NCBI RefSeq assembly: GCF_000621165.1
Contig: NZ_JHZA01000012.1
Location: forward strand, 172,041-236,040
Origin: Enterovibrio calviensis DSM 14347
GTDB lineage: Bacteria; Pseudomonadota; Gammaproteobacteria; Enterobacterales; Vibrionaceae
Direction: 5' to 3'
Length of the DNA stretch: 64,000 nt
This document shows, in pieces, positions 18,754-27,947 of the stretch (the first letter of the stretch is position 1; every line of letters starts with the position of its first letter). The notes beneath the pieces were generated by a model. The model searched no databases. It was given only the letters and a program-made list of their open reading frames with translations, and had not been told where the DNA came from. The position numbers were made by a program, and so were the translations under genes.

Positions 18754-19998
18754 TTAAGCGTGTTCTTGTTCTAATATTTGTGGCTGTTTCTTCTGCTCTG
18801 CTTTCCAACCGGTTTCGGTCAAGAACATAGTGAGAACAGCGAAGAATCCAGGAGTAATGCAAGTCAGAGACAGGGCAGTTTCTAGGCCATATTGCATGCC
18901 TAACCAACCCGTCAGAGCACCACCAGCCGCACCGCCAAGGCCAACTAACGAGAAGATAAAGCCAGTACCCATAGACACTGCACGTGGTGACATGTCGGTT
19001 TTGTATAGCGTGGTGAAAGCCAGCGGTACGAAGTTATACGCGGCGTAACCTGCGATGAAGGTCGCGGCGGACAGTAGCAACACGTTATTGGTCAACATCA
19101 GGCTGTAGTAAGCGATAGGTAGCACCACACCCGATGCAACGATAAGCGGTTTATCGTAGCCCCACTTCTGCGCCATGACCGGAGAGACAAGACACGCAAT
19201 CGCTGAGCCAATCGGCAGCAGACCTAAGACCATGCCTGCTTCTGTAATTGATAAGTTCAGACTTTCTACTGCATAGGTTGGCCAAAAGGTATAAACCGCA
19301 ATCCATGTGAGAGATGTCATTGGCCAAGCCAGAGCCAGAATCCACGTATTTTTGTACTGCAATGCTTCTTTTAGTGGTTGGAGTACTGGAACCTTTTCGT
19401 AGGTTTGTTGTTCATTCGCTGAATTATCTTTTGCTATGAACAGCCAAGCGGCCGCCAGAATCAGGGCGAAGATACCCATCACAATCATCACTTCACGCCA
19501 GCCTGACATCATCGCCAGAAACATCGGGAATGCAGCAGTACCAAGCATTTGCCCTGCAGGGCCTGTGAACATTTCAATGCCATTGATAGAACCCAGCTTT
19601 TCTTTCGGGATCCATTGGATCTTGAAAACCACCAGCACAGAAACGATACCTGCGGCAACACCCATTACGAAAAGACGACCAACGAAGAGCATGGTGACGT
19701 TAGTTGCTAGTCCTTGAATTAACATACCGACGCCGAGAATAACGAAGATGCTGAAAAGAACTGTTTTAGGTTTACCCTTGCTAATGAAGCAAATGATAGG
19801 GATGGTCAGCAAGCCTTTACCGAGCCATGCGATAGCGCTCAACCAACCCGCCATCTCTAAACCGAATCCAACATCATTTCTCATATCAGGCAAGATCACA
19901 CCGAACGCAAAATTCGAAAGGTTTGCGACCATAAAGGCAAGCCATGCGATCCACACAATCCCCCAGCCTCGCGCCGGAATTTTTGCTTCACTTTTCAT
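18754..19998 (-). CDS. MFS transporter
   Basis: Inner-membrane carrier of 414 residues with about 12 hydrophobic helices and a charged central loop near 190-210 (AKDNSANEQQTYEKVP). The first helix pair (NLSNFAFGVILPDMRNDVGF) is typical of the major facilitator superfamily. It is the first gene of a minus-strand run with acyl-CoA dehydrogenase and CoA-transferase genes 30 and 44 bases apart, so it probably imports the organic acid that they process. The substrate cannot be read from the sequence. The divergent gene is a nitroreductase-like protein, and the shared promoter region holds repeated TCATTTTGAAC boxes. Confidence 0.92.
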   Translation of the reverse strand: MKSEAKIPARGWGIVWIAWLAFMVANLSNFAFGVILPDMRNDVGFGLEMAGWLSAIAWLGKGLLTIPIICFISKGKPKTVLFSIFVILGVGMLIQGLATNVTMLFVGRLFVMGVAAGIVSVLVVFKIQWIPKEKLGSINGIEMFTGPAGQMLGTAAFPMFLAMMSGWREVMIVMGIFALILAAAWLFIAKDNSANEQQTYEKVPVLQPLKEALQYKNTWILALAWPMTSLTWIAVYTFWPTYAVESLNLSITEAGMVLGLLPIGSAIACLVSPVMAQKWGYDKPLIVASGVVLPIAYYSLMLTNNVLLLSAATFIAGYAAYNFVPLAFTTLYKTDMSPRAVSMGTGFIFSLVGLGGAAGGALTGWLGMQYGLETALSLTCITPGFFAVLTMFLTETGWKAEQKKQPQILEQEHA

Positions 19999-20323
19999 TT
20001 TGAAGTTTCCTTGGTTAAACGAACATTCGTCTGATGAAAAGCATCATTGTGGAACGTCATAATTTTTATAAGGAATAATTCAAAATGAAAATCCAATATT
20101 TGATTAGATACTCAAAAGGATATCAACAAGGAAAAAAGGGGAATTAGACGGGTGATCCAAGTCTTGTTTTTCGATTTAATCGTGCCAAAAACGGTCATTT
20201 TGAACAGTCAGCATGACTGAGGCGTTTCACTTTTGAAACCAACAAAAAGTTTTCATTTTGAACACTTCAAACTGATACATTTTGACTCGTTCTCAAATAA
20301 CAATTTGAATAAAGGAATATGGA
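19999..20323. promoter_or_regulatory. divergent promoter region with TCATTTTGAAC repeats
   Basis: Lies between the divergent MFS and nitroreductase genes. It has two exact copies of TCATTTTGAAC (20195-20205 and 20253-20263), an inverted copy TTCAAAATGAA at 20079-20089 and a looser TTCACTTTTGAAAC at 20225-20238. A further TTCATTTTGAAG spans the MFS start codon near 19992. Repeated boxes in both orientations suggest operators for a regulator controlling both transcripts. No matching regulator can be assigned. Confidence 0.5.
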
Positions 20324-21007
20324 ATGAAGACCTTTTCAGACATCGTCAACTATCGTCGCGCTATTCGTAAGTACGATCCAGAGTTTAACTTTGACCCTCA
20401 AGTCATCGCAGAAGCACTTGAGCTTGCTACATTGGCACCAAACAGCTCAAACATGCAGATGTGGGAATTCCACCGTGTAAGAAGCCCTGAAATGCTAGAA
20501 AAAATGAAGGCGGCTTGCCTAGGACAAAATGCGGCGAAAACCGCCAACGAATTGGTGGCATTTGTAACAACTCCGCAAAAATGGAAAGCACGCGCTGACA
20601 TGAACGCGAAAGTCATTCGAAATGCATTTGCATCCAAACCTAACACCCCTGAGCACGTATTTGCATACTACGAAAAAGACATGCCGTTTCTATACAACGG
20701 CGAAGGCATGGTCGAATACAAAGGCTTGTCGGGAGAGGAAGGTGAACGTCAGCGTAAAGAAGATGTTCGCGTCATTTTGAACAAGAGTGCTGCACTTGCT
20801 GCCATGACATTCATGTATGCCCTTTCTGAAGCTGGGTATGACTCCTGCCCAATGGAAGGCTTTGATGAAGACCACCTGAAAGATTTATTAGGCTTACCAA
20901 AAGAAGCTGATATTTGTATGGTAGTTAGCTGCGGTAAACGCTTGCCGGAAGGCGTCTACGGTCCTCGACTTCGTGTTGACCTGACTGACGTCGTCATTGA
21001 GCACTAA
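20324..21007 (+). CDS. nitroreductase family protein
   Basis: FMN-dependent NAD(P)H oxidoreductase of the nitroreductase superfamily, 227 residues. It has the N-terminal RRAIRKYDPEF (flavin-phosphate binding arginines), LATLAPNSSNMQMWEF, and the C-terminal GYDSCPMEGFDEDHLKDLLGLP typical of the family. The start has AAGGAATATGGA upstream. It is divergent from the MFS/acyl-CoA dehydrogenase/CoA-transferase run and shares its promoter region, so it may act in the same pathway or on reactive intermediates. The physiological substrate is unknown; the family is promiscuous. Confidence 0.9.
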   Translation: MKTFSDIVNYRRAIRKYDPEFNFDPQVIAEALELATLAPNSSNMQMWEFHRVRSPEMLEKMKAACLGQNAAKTANELVAFVTTPQKWKARADMNAKVIRNAFASKPNTPEHVFAYYEKDMPFLYNGEGMVEYKGLSGEEGERQRKEDVRVILNKSAALAAMTFMYALSEAGYDSCPMEGFDEDHLKDLLGLPKEADICMVVSCGKRLPEGVYGPRLRVDLTDVVIEH

Positions 21008-21204
21008 TCTCTATACTTACGCATTGGTGCATAAAAAGCCCTGTTCGCTTTTCGCTCAATAGAAGCGTTCAGGTTCTACGTGAACTATAAAGTCAGCAAA
21101 ATCCTCTCAATATTGGGGCGTAGAGAATAACTTTCTCGGTGATCGCCCTTTAATATCCATAACGCTACGTTAACCACTTGTACATCTGAGACATATCACC
21201 AATA

Positions 21205-21219
21205 ATGTTACCGTAACAT
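21205..21219. promoter_or_regulatory. GntR operator upstream of gntR
   Basis: The palindrome ATGTTACCGTAACAT matches the known E. coli GntR box (ATGTTACC-N-GTAACAT type). It lies 20 bases ahead of the gntR start, which indicates autorepression relieved by gluconate. Confidence 0.85.
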
Positions 21220-21238
21220 TGGAAGTTGGCTTAACTAT

Positions 21239-22246
21239 ATGTCTAAAAACAATAAAAAACAGCGCGCTACGCTTCAAGATGTAGCAGATACCATTGGTAT
21301 CACGAAGATGACGGTCTCTCGTTACCTTCGAAATCCTGACACTGTCGCGGCGAAAACCCGCGAAAAAATAGCCCAAGCGATTGAAGAGCTTGGCTACATT
21401 GAAAACAAAGCACCGGCGATGCTGTCGAAATCGTCCAGTCGTGCCATTGGCATTTTGCTTCCCTCACTGTCTAACCAAATTTTCGCCTCTTTTGTTCAAG
21501 GTATCGAGTCTGTGACGAAAGCACATGGCTATGAAACCTTGCTGGCGCACTTTAGTTATGACGAGGAAGAAGAGGAGCAAAAAATTGCCTCGCTTCTTTC
21601 CTATCAAGTGGATGGGCTGATCTTAACGGAGAGTCACCACACACCGAAAACGCTGCAAATGATCGAGAATGCTGGGATCCCTGTGGTGGAAACCATGGAG
21701 CTGCCGACTAACCCGATCGATATGGCCGTTGGTCTTGACCATATTGCCGCTTCATATGATGTGGTCAATCGCATGATTGCATCTGGTAAGCGCTCTATTG
21801 CTTACTTTGGTGCGCGTCTTGATACTCGTACTCGGTTGCGAATGGAAGGCTATGACAAGGCAATGAATGATGCCGGCTTAACGCCAAAGCATATTCTGAC
21901 TGGCGACCACTCCAGCTATTCGTTGGCTGCGGATCTGCTCACTCGCGCGTTTGAGCTGCACCCTGATTTGGATGGGGTATTTTGTACTAACGATGATATC
22001 GCCATTGGCACTTTGCTCAGCGCGCAACAACGCGGGCTAAATGTGCCAGCGCAGTTATCGATTGTGGGGTACAACGCGTTAGATATTGGCCAAACCGTAC
22101 AGCCGAAATTGACCAGCGTGGACACTCCTCGCTTTAAGATTGGTGAAAAAAGTGCGGAGCTGTTACTGGCAAGGCTAAGAGGCGATGAGATTGAAAACAA
22201 GATTGTCGACTTGGGCTATAAAATCAGCCACGGCGGCAGCCACTAG
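21239..22246 (+). CDS. gntR: gluconate operon repressor GntR (LacI family)
   Basis: LacI-type repressor of 335 residues. The N-terminal helix-turn-helix ATLQDVADTIGITKMTVSRYLRNP is followed by the hinge and a periplasmic-binding-like effector domain from about 65 (RAIGILLPSLSNQIFASFVQGIE). A GntR box lies in its own promoter and two more lie before the permease gene. Edd, gluconokinase, permease and KDPG aldolase genes are adjacent. Gluconate is the expected inducer. A tandem repeat and a bidirectional terminator separate it from the convergent edd gene. Confidence 0.93.
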   Translation: MSKNNKKQRATLQDVADTIGITKMTVSRYLRNPDTVAAKTREKIAQAIEELGYIENKAPAMLSKSSSRAIGILLPSLSNQIFASFVQGIESVTKAHGYETLLAHFSYDEEEEEQKIASLLSYQVDGLILTESHHTPKTLQMIENAGIPVVETMELPTNPIDMAVGLDHIAASYDVVNRMIASGKRSIAYFGARLDTRTRLRMEGYDKAMNDAGLTPKHILTGDHSSYSLAADLLTRAFELHPDLDGVFCTNDDIAIGTLLSAQQRGLNVPAQLSIVGYNALDIGQTVQPKLTSVDTPRFKIGEKSAELLLARLRGDEIENKIVDLGYKISHGGSH

Positions 22247-22256
22247 CCAGCGGCTC

Positions 22257-22307
22257 AGTGACTAGCTGCTTGGTGACTAGCTGCTTAGTTACTAGCAGCT
22301 TAGTGAC
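22257..22307. repeat. 15-bp tandem repeat just after gntR
   Basis: About 3.4 direct copies of a 15-base unit: AGTGACTAGCTGCTT, GGTGACTAGCTGCTT, AGTTACTAGCAGCTT, then AGTGAC. The array starts 10 bases after the gntR stop codon and ends before the terminator. Confidence 0.85.
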
Positions 22308-22316
22308 AAAAAATCA

Positions 22317-22340
22317 AAGGGCAGCCAAACGGCTGCCCTT
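22317..22340. terminator. bidirectional terminator between gntR and edd
   Basis: AAGGGCAGCC and GGCTGCCCTT form a perfect 10-bp stem with an AAAC loop, followed by CTTTGTTT on the plus strand and A-rich sequence on the other side. It serves two convergent genes. Confidence 0.9.
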
Positions 22341-22382
22341 CTTTGTTTGCATCGATGATTTGTATTCCTGATGCGTTGAGGG

Positions 22383-24179
22383 TCAGAGAATAAAGCTCGC
22401 GCCTTCTTCAGCACTGGTCACGCTTTGGCGCATCACTTTAAACATGTTGCGTCCCCACGTTTGTTGCAGCGCTTCAGTGTCCAGCACGATTTGCTCTCTG
22501 CCTTGAGTGTCCGCCAAGTTGTTAAGCTCACCCGTCTCGCAGTTCACAGAGATCATATCCCCTTCATGCACCAAACCAATCGCGCCGCCGCGAATGGCTT
22601 CCGGTGAAACATGAATGGCTGACGGTACTTTGCCCGATGCGCCCGACAAGCGACCATCAGTGACTAATGCCACGTTAAAACCGGCTTTTTGCACGTTGCC
22701 CAAAATTGGCATCAGTTTATGCAGTTCAGGCATGCCGTTCGCTGCAGGGCCATTGTGCGTTAACACCACGATGCAATCTTTGTTCAGCTCGCCGCGCTTA
22801 TAGGCCGCTTCTACTTCGTGCTGGCAACGGAACACAGCCGCTGGCGCTTGAATGATGCGCTGATCAGATTTAAGCGCAGAGACTTTAACCACTGCGCGAC
22901 CAAGGTTGCCATCCAGAACGCGTGTGCCGCCTGTGCTTTCAAACACTTCACCGCTCGCCGCGATAACCGACCCATCAATTGAACCATTGCACGCCTGCCA
23001 GCTCAGTTTGCCGTCATTTAGGATTGGCAATGACAGTTGATCGTCGAAAGAACCAAATGCTGGCAACACATCAGAATGCACCAATTGTGCTTCGTGAAGG
23101 CGATGCATCAATGCTGGCACGCCGCCCGCTTGTTGGAACGCATTCATGTCGGCTGGGCCATTCGGGTATACCTTGGCGAGTAGCGGAACCACGTCTGACA
23201 AATCGCTAATGTCTTGCCACGTCAGCATGATGCCCGCCGCACGCGCGACAGCCAGCATGTGAATGGTGTGGTTGGTGCTGCCACCGGATGCCAATAGCGC
23301 GACCACGCCGTTGATCAGGCTCTTCTCGGTCACAACGTCTGAAAGCGGGCGGTACTGCGCAGAATCTTTGGTCATAGCCGCGATTTTAGATGCGGCATGA
23401 TCGGTTAATGCCGTGCGCATGGCGGAATGCGGGTGAATGAACGCAGAACCCGGTAGCATCAAGCCCATCGCTTCAAACACGAGCTGGTTGGTATTGGCAG
23501 TGCCGTAGAAGGTGCATGTGCCCGGCGCGTGATAAGCGCTGCATTCCATGTCTAGCAACGCTTCTTTGCCTACTTCGCCTGCCGCGTAACGTTGGCGTAC
23601 ATCCACTTTTTCTTCGTTGCTGATCCCTGTCGCCATCAAACCTGCAGGTACGAACGCGGTCGGCAGGTGAGCATAAGCCAATGCGCCCATCAACTGTCCT
23701 GGGGCGATTTTGTCACAGATGCCCAGCAACAGCGTGGCGTCGTAGCTATTGTGACTCAGTGACAGCGCAGTGGACTGCGCAATCAGATCACGAGAGAACA
23801 ACGACATGTCCATGCCCGGCTGACCTTGGGTCACGCCATCACACATGGCAGGCACGCAGCCCGCGACTTGCGCCGTGTGTCCTTGCAGCGCCAGCGTTTG
23901 TTTAATTTGGTCTGGGTAATCCTTGTAAGGCTGGTGCGCGCTTAACATGTCATTGTAAGCACTGATAAGCGCCACGTTAGCGCGGGTGAGATCGAGAATC
24001 GATTTCTTCTCAGACGCACAAGACGCCGCTACGGCATGCGCCAAGTTGCCGCAAGAAAGCTGATTGCGACCTTTTCCGGCATCGGCTTGCGCTTGAGTGT
24101 GAGCAAGGAACACATCGCGAGTGGCGCGGCTGCGTTCAATCAAACGCTCGGTGACTTGTTTGACGATGGAATGAATCAT
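22383..24179 (-). CDS. edd: phosphogluconate dehydratase
   Basis: Entner-Doudoroff enzyme converting 6-phosphogluconate to 2-keto-3-deoxy-6-phosphogluconate. It is a 598-residue member of the IlvD/Edd family with the iron-sulfur-associated [25 protein letters not shown] and [13 protein letters not shown] segments, and the C-terminal [21 protein letters not shown]. It overlaps gntK by 4 bases (ATGA), so translation is coupled and gntK comes first. The upstream control region holds two GntR operators shared with the divergent permease-eda genes. Confidence 0.97.
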   Translation of the reverse strand: MIHSIVKQVTERLIERSRATRDVFLAHTQAQADAGKGRNQLSCGNLAHAVAASCASEKKSILDLTRANVALISAYNDMLSAHQPYKDYPDQIKQTLALQGHTAQVAGCVPAMCDGVTQGQPGMDMSLFSRDLIAQSTALSLSHNSYDATLLLGICDKIAPGQLMGALAYAHLPTAFVPAGLMATGISNEEKVDVRQRYAAGEVGKEALLDMECSAYHAPGTCTFYGTANTNQLVFEAMGLMLPGSAFIHPHSAMRTALTDHAASKIAAMTKDSAQYRPLSDVVTEKSLINGVVALLASGGSTNHTIHMLAVARAAGIMLTWQDISDLSDVVPLLAKVYPNGPADMNAFQQAGGVPALMHRLHEAQLVHSDVLPAFGSFDDQLSLPILNDGKLSWQACNGSIDGSVIAASGEVFESTGGTRVLDGNLGRAVVKVSALKSDQRIIQAPAAVFRCQHEVEAAYKRGELNKDCIVVLTHNGPAANGMPELHKLMPILGNVQKAGFNVALVTDGRLSGASGKVPSAIHVSPEAIRGGAIGLVHEGDMISVNCETGELNNLADTQGREQIVLDTEALQQTWGRNMFKVMRQSVTSAEEGASFIL

Positions 24180-24697
24180 ACGACGACCTCGCGCACGTCC
24201 AGCATGGCTTCAGCGGCGCGATCAACCACGGTGTTGATGTCGCAATCAATGCTCACAATAATAGTTTGTGGCTCGTTATCAGGACGATCAAGCGTTTCAA
24301 ACTGGCTTTTCACCATGTTTTCTTTCATAAAGTGGCCTTTGCGGGCACGCATGCGTTTCATGATCAATTCCATATCGCCATCTAAAAACAAGAAGGTCAC
24401 GTTTTGGTTGCCTTCGCGGATCTGGTCGCGGTACTTTTTCTTCAATGCTGAACACACGATCACACCGTGTTCATTCTTACTTTCTAGGCTGTAAGCCGCA
24501 TCGCGAATACGCTCTAGCCATGGCATGCGGTCATCATCATTGAGGGGTTCACCTGATGACATTTTTTGAATATTGGCACGTGGATGGAGATCGTCCCCAT
24601 CGATGAATTTGCGATCAAGCCGTTTAGCGAGTAACTCTCCAATGGTGGTTTTTCCACTGGCACAAACGCCCATAACGATGACACTACTTCCAGCCAT
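24176..24697 (-). CDS. gntK: gluconokinase
   Basis: Phosphorylates gluconate to 6-phosphogluconate. It has 173 residues with the P-loop GVCASGKTT near the N-terminus, DGDDLHP, the SSGEPLNDDDRMPWL segment and CSALKKKYRD, all typical of GntK/IdnK. It is the first gene of the gntK-edd operon, divergent from the GntP-family permease, and overlaps edd by 4 bases. Regulation by GntR through the two adjacent boxes is likely. Confidence 0.96.
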   Translation of the reverse strand: MAGSSVIVMGVCASGKTTIGELLAKRLDRKFIDGDDLHPRANIQKMSSGEPLNDDDRMPWLERIRDAAYSLESKNEHGVIVCSALKKKYRDQIREGNQNVTFLFLDGDMELIMKRMRARKGHFMKENMVKSQFETLDRPDNEPQTIIVSIDCDINTVVDRAAEAMLDVREVVV

Positions 24698-24772
24698 GAC
24701 TAATCCTCTTTACCAAATTTGCGCGTGCTCTCAATTTTGGAATTCACTTTGAAATATGGGTTTATCTTACGA

Positions 24773-24802
24773 ATGTTATCGGTAACATGTTACCGGTAAC
24801 GT
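24773..24802. promoter_or_regulatory. two overlapping GntR operators in the divergent gntK/permease promoter
   Basis: ATGTTATCGGTAACAT (24773-24788) and ATGTTACCGGTAACGT (24787-24802) overlap by 2 bases. Both match the GntR box. They lie 54 bases before the permease start and 76 bases before gntK, so one pair can control both transcripts. Confidence 0.88.
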
Positions 24803-24855
24803 AAACAAATGTGAACTCACACACAAACAATAACAATGCTAGATAAGGTGTCACT

Positions 24856-26232
24856 ATGGAGCAGTTAGTTCAGCCCTCAGATCCTACGTTTTTGTTAACC
24901 ATTGCCGTTTTCGCTATCGCGGCACTGTTGGTATTGATCATTAAATTAAAAGTGCACGCGTTTGTCTCTCTGACCATTGTCAGCTTGGCCACCGCGATTG
25001 CGACAGGCGTTGCGTCAGAACAAGTGGTGCCGACCATGATGGGTGGTTTCGGTGGCACATTGGCTTCCGTTGCGCTGCTTGTCGGTCTTGGCGCGATGAT
25101 TGGTAAAATCCTCGAAGTCACCGGTGGTGCGCAGGTTCTTGCGGACACGCTGATCGGTCGATTTGGCGAAGACAAAGCCCCGTTTGCGCTGGGTGTTGCC
25201 TCACTGCTCTTTGGTTTCCCTATTTTCTTTGACGCTGGCCTTGTGGTGATGATGCCTATCATCCTGAGTGTTGCGAGCCGTTTCGGCGGCTCTCCGCTGA
25301 AATACGCACTGCCATCAGCGGGCGCATTTGCCGTGATGCACGGTTTCGTTCCGCCACACCCAGGCCCTGTGGCTGCGGCTGAGTTTCTTGGCGCAAACAT
25401 CGGTCTACTACTTGTTGTGGGTCTGCTCGTTGCCATCCCGACTTGGTACTTCGGTGCATATCTGTTTGGTCTGTACGCAGGCAAAAAATTCGATATTCCT
25501 TTGTCTAAAGCATTCTTCAACGGCGACACCGTGGTTGATGAAGCTAAATTGCCTAAATTCGCCACGGTAATGAGCATTCTGGTGCTGCCTGTGGTACTTA
25601 TCTGTCTCGACACAGGTCTGCACACGCTTTCTGTTGCTGGGATCATTGACGGTAAAACACCGCTGGTTGAATTCCTTCGCATGCTAGGCAAAACGCCCGT
25701 CGCGCTGCTTATCACCCTGTTGGTGTGTTTGGTGATATTTGCCAAAGACTACGGCATGGCGAAACTAGAAAAACTGTGTGGTGATTCACTCGCTCCTATC
25801 TGTGGCGTGGTACTGGTAACCGGTGCTGGCGGCATGTTCGGTGGCGTATTGCGTGCCAGCGGTATTGGCGATGCATTGGCAGGCGTACTGACAGACACAG
25901 GTATGCCCGTGATTGTGGCCGCATTCGTTATCTCAACCTGTCTGCGTGTGGCTCAAGGCTCGGCAACCGTTGCACTAACGACCACCGCAGCACTGATTGC
26001 CCCAGTGGTAGCGTCGACGGTAGGCTTAAGTGAACTTGACTTATGCTTTATCGTTATCGCCATTGCGAGTGGCGCGACGGTACTTTCACACTTCAACGAT
26101 TCAGGCTTTTGGCTGGTATCTCGTCTACTCGACATGGATGAGAAAACCACGCTGAAAACATGGACCGTGATGGAAACATTGTTAGGCGGTATCGCATTTA
26201 TTATCGTCGCAACACTTAGCTTCATTTTGTAG
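24856..26232 (+). CDS. GntP-family gluconate permease
   Basis: Inner-membrane gluconate:H+ symporter of 458 residues with about 12-14 hydrophobic helices. GntP-family signatures include LFGFPIFFDAGLVVMMPI, HGFVPPHPGPVAAAEFLGA and the C-terminal ISHFND-like motif, here LSHFNDSGFWLV. AAGGTG lies upstream of the ATG. The eda gene starts 9 bases after its stop, so they form an operon divergent from gntK-edd under shared GntR boxes. Assignment to GntT, GntU or another paralog cannot be made by eye. Confidence 0.94.
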   Translation: MEQLVQPSDPTFLLTIAVFAIAALLVLIIKLKVHAFVSLTIVSLATAIATGVASEQVVPTMMGGFGGTLASVALLVGLGAMIGKILEVTGGAQVLADTLIGRFGEDKAPFALGVASLLFGFPIFFDAGLVVMMPIILSVASRFGGSPLKYALPSAGAFAVMHGFVPPHPGPVAAAEFLGANIGLLLVVGLLVAIPTWYFGAYLFGLYAGKKFDIPLSKAFFNGDTVVDEAKLPKFATVMSILVLPVVLICLDTGLHTLSVAGIIDGKTPLVEFLRMLGKTPVALLITLLVCLVIFAKDYGMAKLEKLCGDSLAPICGVVLVTGAGGMFGGVLRASGIGDALAGVLTDTGMPVIVAAFVISTCLRVAQGSATVALTTTAALIAPVVASTVGLSELDLCFIVIAIASGATVLSHFNDSGFWLVSRLLDMDEKTTLKTWTVMETLLGGIAFIIVATLSFIL

Positions 26233-26241
26233 AGGTAAATA

Positions 26242-26859
26242 ATGAAAACGATTGAACAGCGACTAAAAGAAATCCAAATCGTTCCAGTCATTGCGATTAA
26301 CGATGTCGCTCACGCTCTGCCTCTGGCAAAAGTGTTGGTAGAAAACAACCTGCCATGTGCTGAAGTCACTTTCCGCACCGAAGCAGCAGCAGAATCAATT
26401 CGTATTATGCGTGATGCCTACCCTGAGCTACTGATTGGTGCAGGTACGGTACTGACGACAGAACAAGTCGACATCGCTATCGACGCGGGTGTGGATTTCA
26501 TCGTGAGCCCGGGTTTCAACCCAACCACAGTGAAGTACTGTCAGCAGCGCAACATGCCAATCGTACCGGGTGTGAACAACCCGAGTTTGGTTGAGCAAGC
26601 CATGGAAATGGGCCTGAAGACGCTGAAGTTCTTCCCTGCAGAGCCTTCTGGCGGCGTGAACATGCTGAAAGCGTTAAGCGCGGTTTACCCGGTGAGCTTT
26701 ATGCCAACAGGCGGCGTTAGCCCAACTAACGTTGATCAGTACCTTGCGCTAAAAAGCGTCGTTGCTTGTGGCGGTACGTGGATGGTACCGACTGACATGA
26801 TGGACAACGGCGACTGGGACGGCATTGCCGCACTCGTAAAAGCGGTTTCTGAGCGTTAA
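26242..26859 (+). CDS. eda: KDPG aldolase (2-keto-3-deoxy-6-phosphogluconate aldolase)
   Basis: Cleaves KDPG to pyruvate and glyceraldehyde 3-phosphate, ending the Entner-Doudoroff pathway. It has 205 residues with the active-site glutamate in AEVTFRT (E41) and the Schiff-base lysine in LKFFPAE (K129), plus GAGTVLT and the phosphate-binding FMPTGGVSP. It lies immediately downstream of the permease gene and is followed by a strong terminator. With gntK and edd it completes gluconate catabolism in one locus. Confidence 0.97.
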   Translation: MKTIEQRLKEIQIVPVIAINDVAHALPLAKVLVENNLPCAEVTFRTEAAAESIRIMRDAYPELLIGAGTVLTTEQVDIAIDAGVDFIVSPGFNPTTVKYCQQRNMPIVPGVNNPSLVEQAMEMGLKTLKFFPAEPSGGVNMLKALSAVYPVSFMPTGGVSPTNVDQYLALKSVVACGGTWMVPTDMMDNGDWDGIAALVKAVSER

Positions 26860-26888
26860 TCGCTAATCAGTCAAACCCATAACATCCT

Positions 26889-26919
26889 AAGCCGAGCTCC
26901 CCCTGCTCGGCTTTTTTTT
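26889..26919 (+). terminator. rho-independent terminator after eda
   Basis: AAGCCGAGC and GCTCGGCTT form a 9-bp stem with a 7-base loop, followed by an uninterrupted T-run. Confidence 0.93.
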
Positions 26920-26938
26920 CGCTTATATTTCCGTATGC

Positions 26939-26983
26939 ATCCTCGCCATCATTGCCGTCATTGCCATCCTCGCCGTCATTGCC
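26939..26983. repeat. 9-bp tandem repeat
   Basis: Five imperfect copies of a 9-base unit: ATCCTCGCC, ATCATTGCC, GTCATTGCC, ATCCTCGCC, GTCATTGCC. It is in non-coding sequence between the eda terminator and the next gene. Confidence 0.7.
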
Positions 26984-27081
26984 TTAACCCCGCTTGATCG
27001 CCACGCTGTATCAACAATAAACCGACAAATTTACTCAGCCATAACTACGCTCTTTGCATTCATTATCAAGAGGGGTTTGCT

Positions 27082-27849
27082 ATGTCTGCGATTCAACAAT
27101 TCAGCCTTGATGGGCAGGTCGCCATTGTCACGGGGGCAGCGGCGGGTATTGGTCGGCGTATCGCTGAAATGTTTGCGGATGCAGGCGCGGCGATTGTGGT
27201 GAGCGACTTAGATTTGCAGGCTGCCAATGATGTGGCTTCTGCAATCAAAGCCAGCGGCGGTCGCGCGGTTGCTACCGTGTGTAATGTCACCCAAGATGAA
27301 GACCGAATCGCACTTGTAGACACTGCCATGCGGGAGTTTGGCAAGTTGTCGATCCTTGCCAATAACGCGGGCGGAGGCGGCCCTAAACCGTTTGATATGC
27401 CCATGCAAGATTTCGAATGGGCATATCAACTCAATGTCTTCGCGCCATTTCGGTTAATGCAGCTCTGCGCCCCTGCCATGCAAAAAGCGGGCGGCGGCGC
27501 GATGCTAAACATCAGCTCTATGGCGGGAGAAAACAAAAACAGCCACATGGCGTCTTATGGCTCGTCAAAAGCGGCAGTGAATCACCTCACCCGTAATACC
27601 GCGTTTGATTTAGGGCCGATGGGCATTCGCGTGAATGCCATTGCTCCAGGGGCAATTCGCACTGCGGCGCTAGAAAAAGTGCTCACGCCAGACATAGAGA
27701 AAGCCATGCTGAAACACACGCCACTAGGCCGATTAGGAAAAACCGATGATATCGCCTCTGCTGCGCTATTTTTGTGTTCGCCAGCGGCGGCTTGGGTGAG
27801 CGGACAAGTGCTCACCGTCAGCGGTGGTGGCAGTCAGGAGTTAAGTTAA
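27082..27849 (+). CDS. hdhA: SDR oxidoreductase, 7-alpha-hydroxysteroid dehydrogenase-like
   Basis: NAD(P)-dependent short-chain dehydrogenase of 255 residues. It has the cofactor loop TGAAAGIG near residue 18, the NNAGGGGPKPFDMP segment, the catalytic S in ISSMAGENKN and YGSSK (Tyr/Lys). The sequence tracks E. coli HdhA closely, including GGGGPKPFDMPM and the C-terminal AALFLCSPAAAWVSGQ and LTVSGGG. HdhA oxidises 7-alpha-hydroxy bile acids, but the natural substrate here may differ. The start has GAGG upstream. It stands alone, convergent with an SRPBCC gene. Confidence 0.88.
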   Translation: MSAIQQFSLDGQVAIVTGAAAGIGRRIAEMFADAGAAIVVSDLDLQAANDVASAIKASGGRAVATVCNVTQDEDRIALVDTAMREFGKLSILANNAGGGGPKPFDMPMQDFEWAYQLNVFAPFRLMQLCAPAMQKAGGGAMLNISSMAGENKNSHMASYGSSKAAVNHLTRNTAFDLGPMGIRVNAIAPGAIRTAALEKVLTPDIEKAMLKHTPLGRLGKTDDIASAALFLCSPAAAWVSGQVLTVSGGGSQELS

Positions 27850-27894
27850 TATCTGTTTTGAAGAGGGATGCGTTGAAGCAAGGAAGCCGATAAC

Positions 27895-27926
27895 AAGGGG
27901 CACAAGGTTGAGTGAAATTGCCCCTT
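27895..27926. terminator. weak stem-loop between convergent genes
   Basis: AAGGGGCA and TGCCCCTT form an 8-bp stem with a 16-base loop between hdhA and the convergent SRPBCC gene. The T-run is short, so termination is only probable. Confidence 0.4.
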
Positions 27927-27947
27927 TGACGTTTGGGAAGACAGTGA

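Noticed and set aside
24870..25745. Long 291-codon open frame antisense to the GntP-family permease
   Set aside because: The permease frame has clear family motifs and a good start. The antisense product is rich in Ser, Ala and Pro with no domain, as expected for a shadow of a G+C-rich gene.
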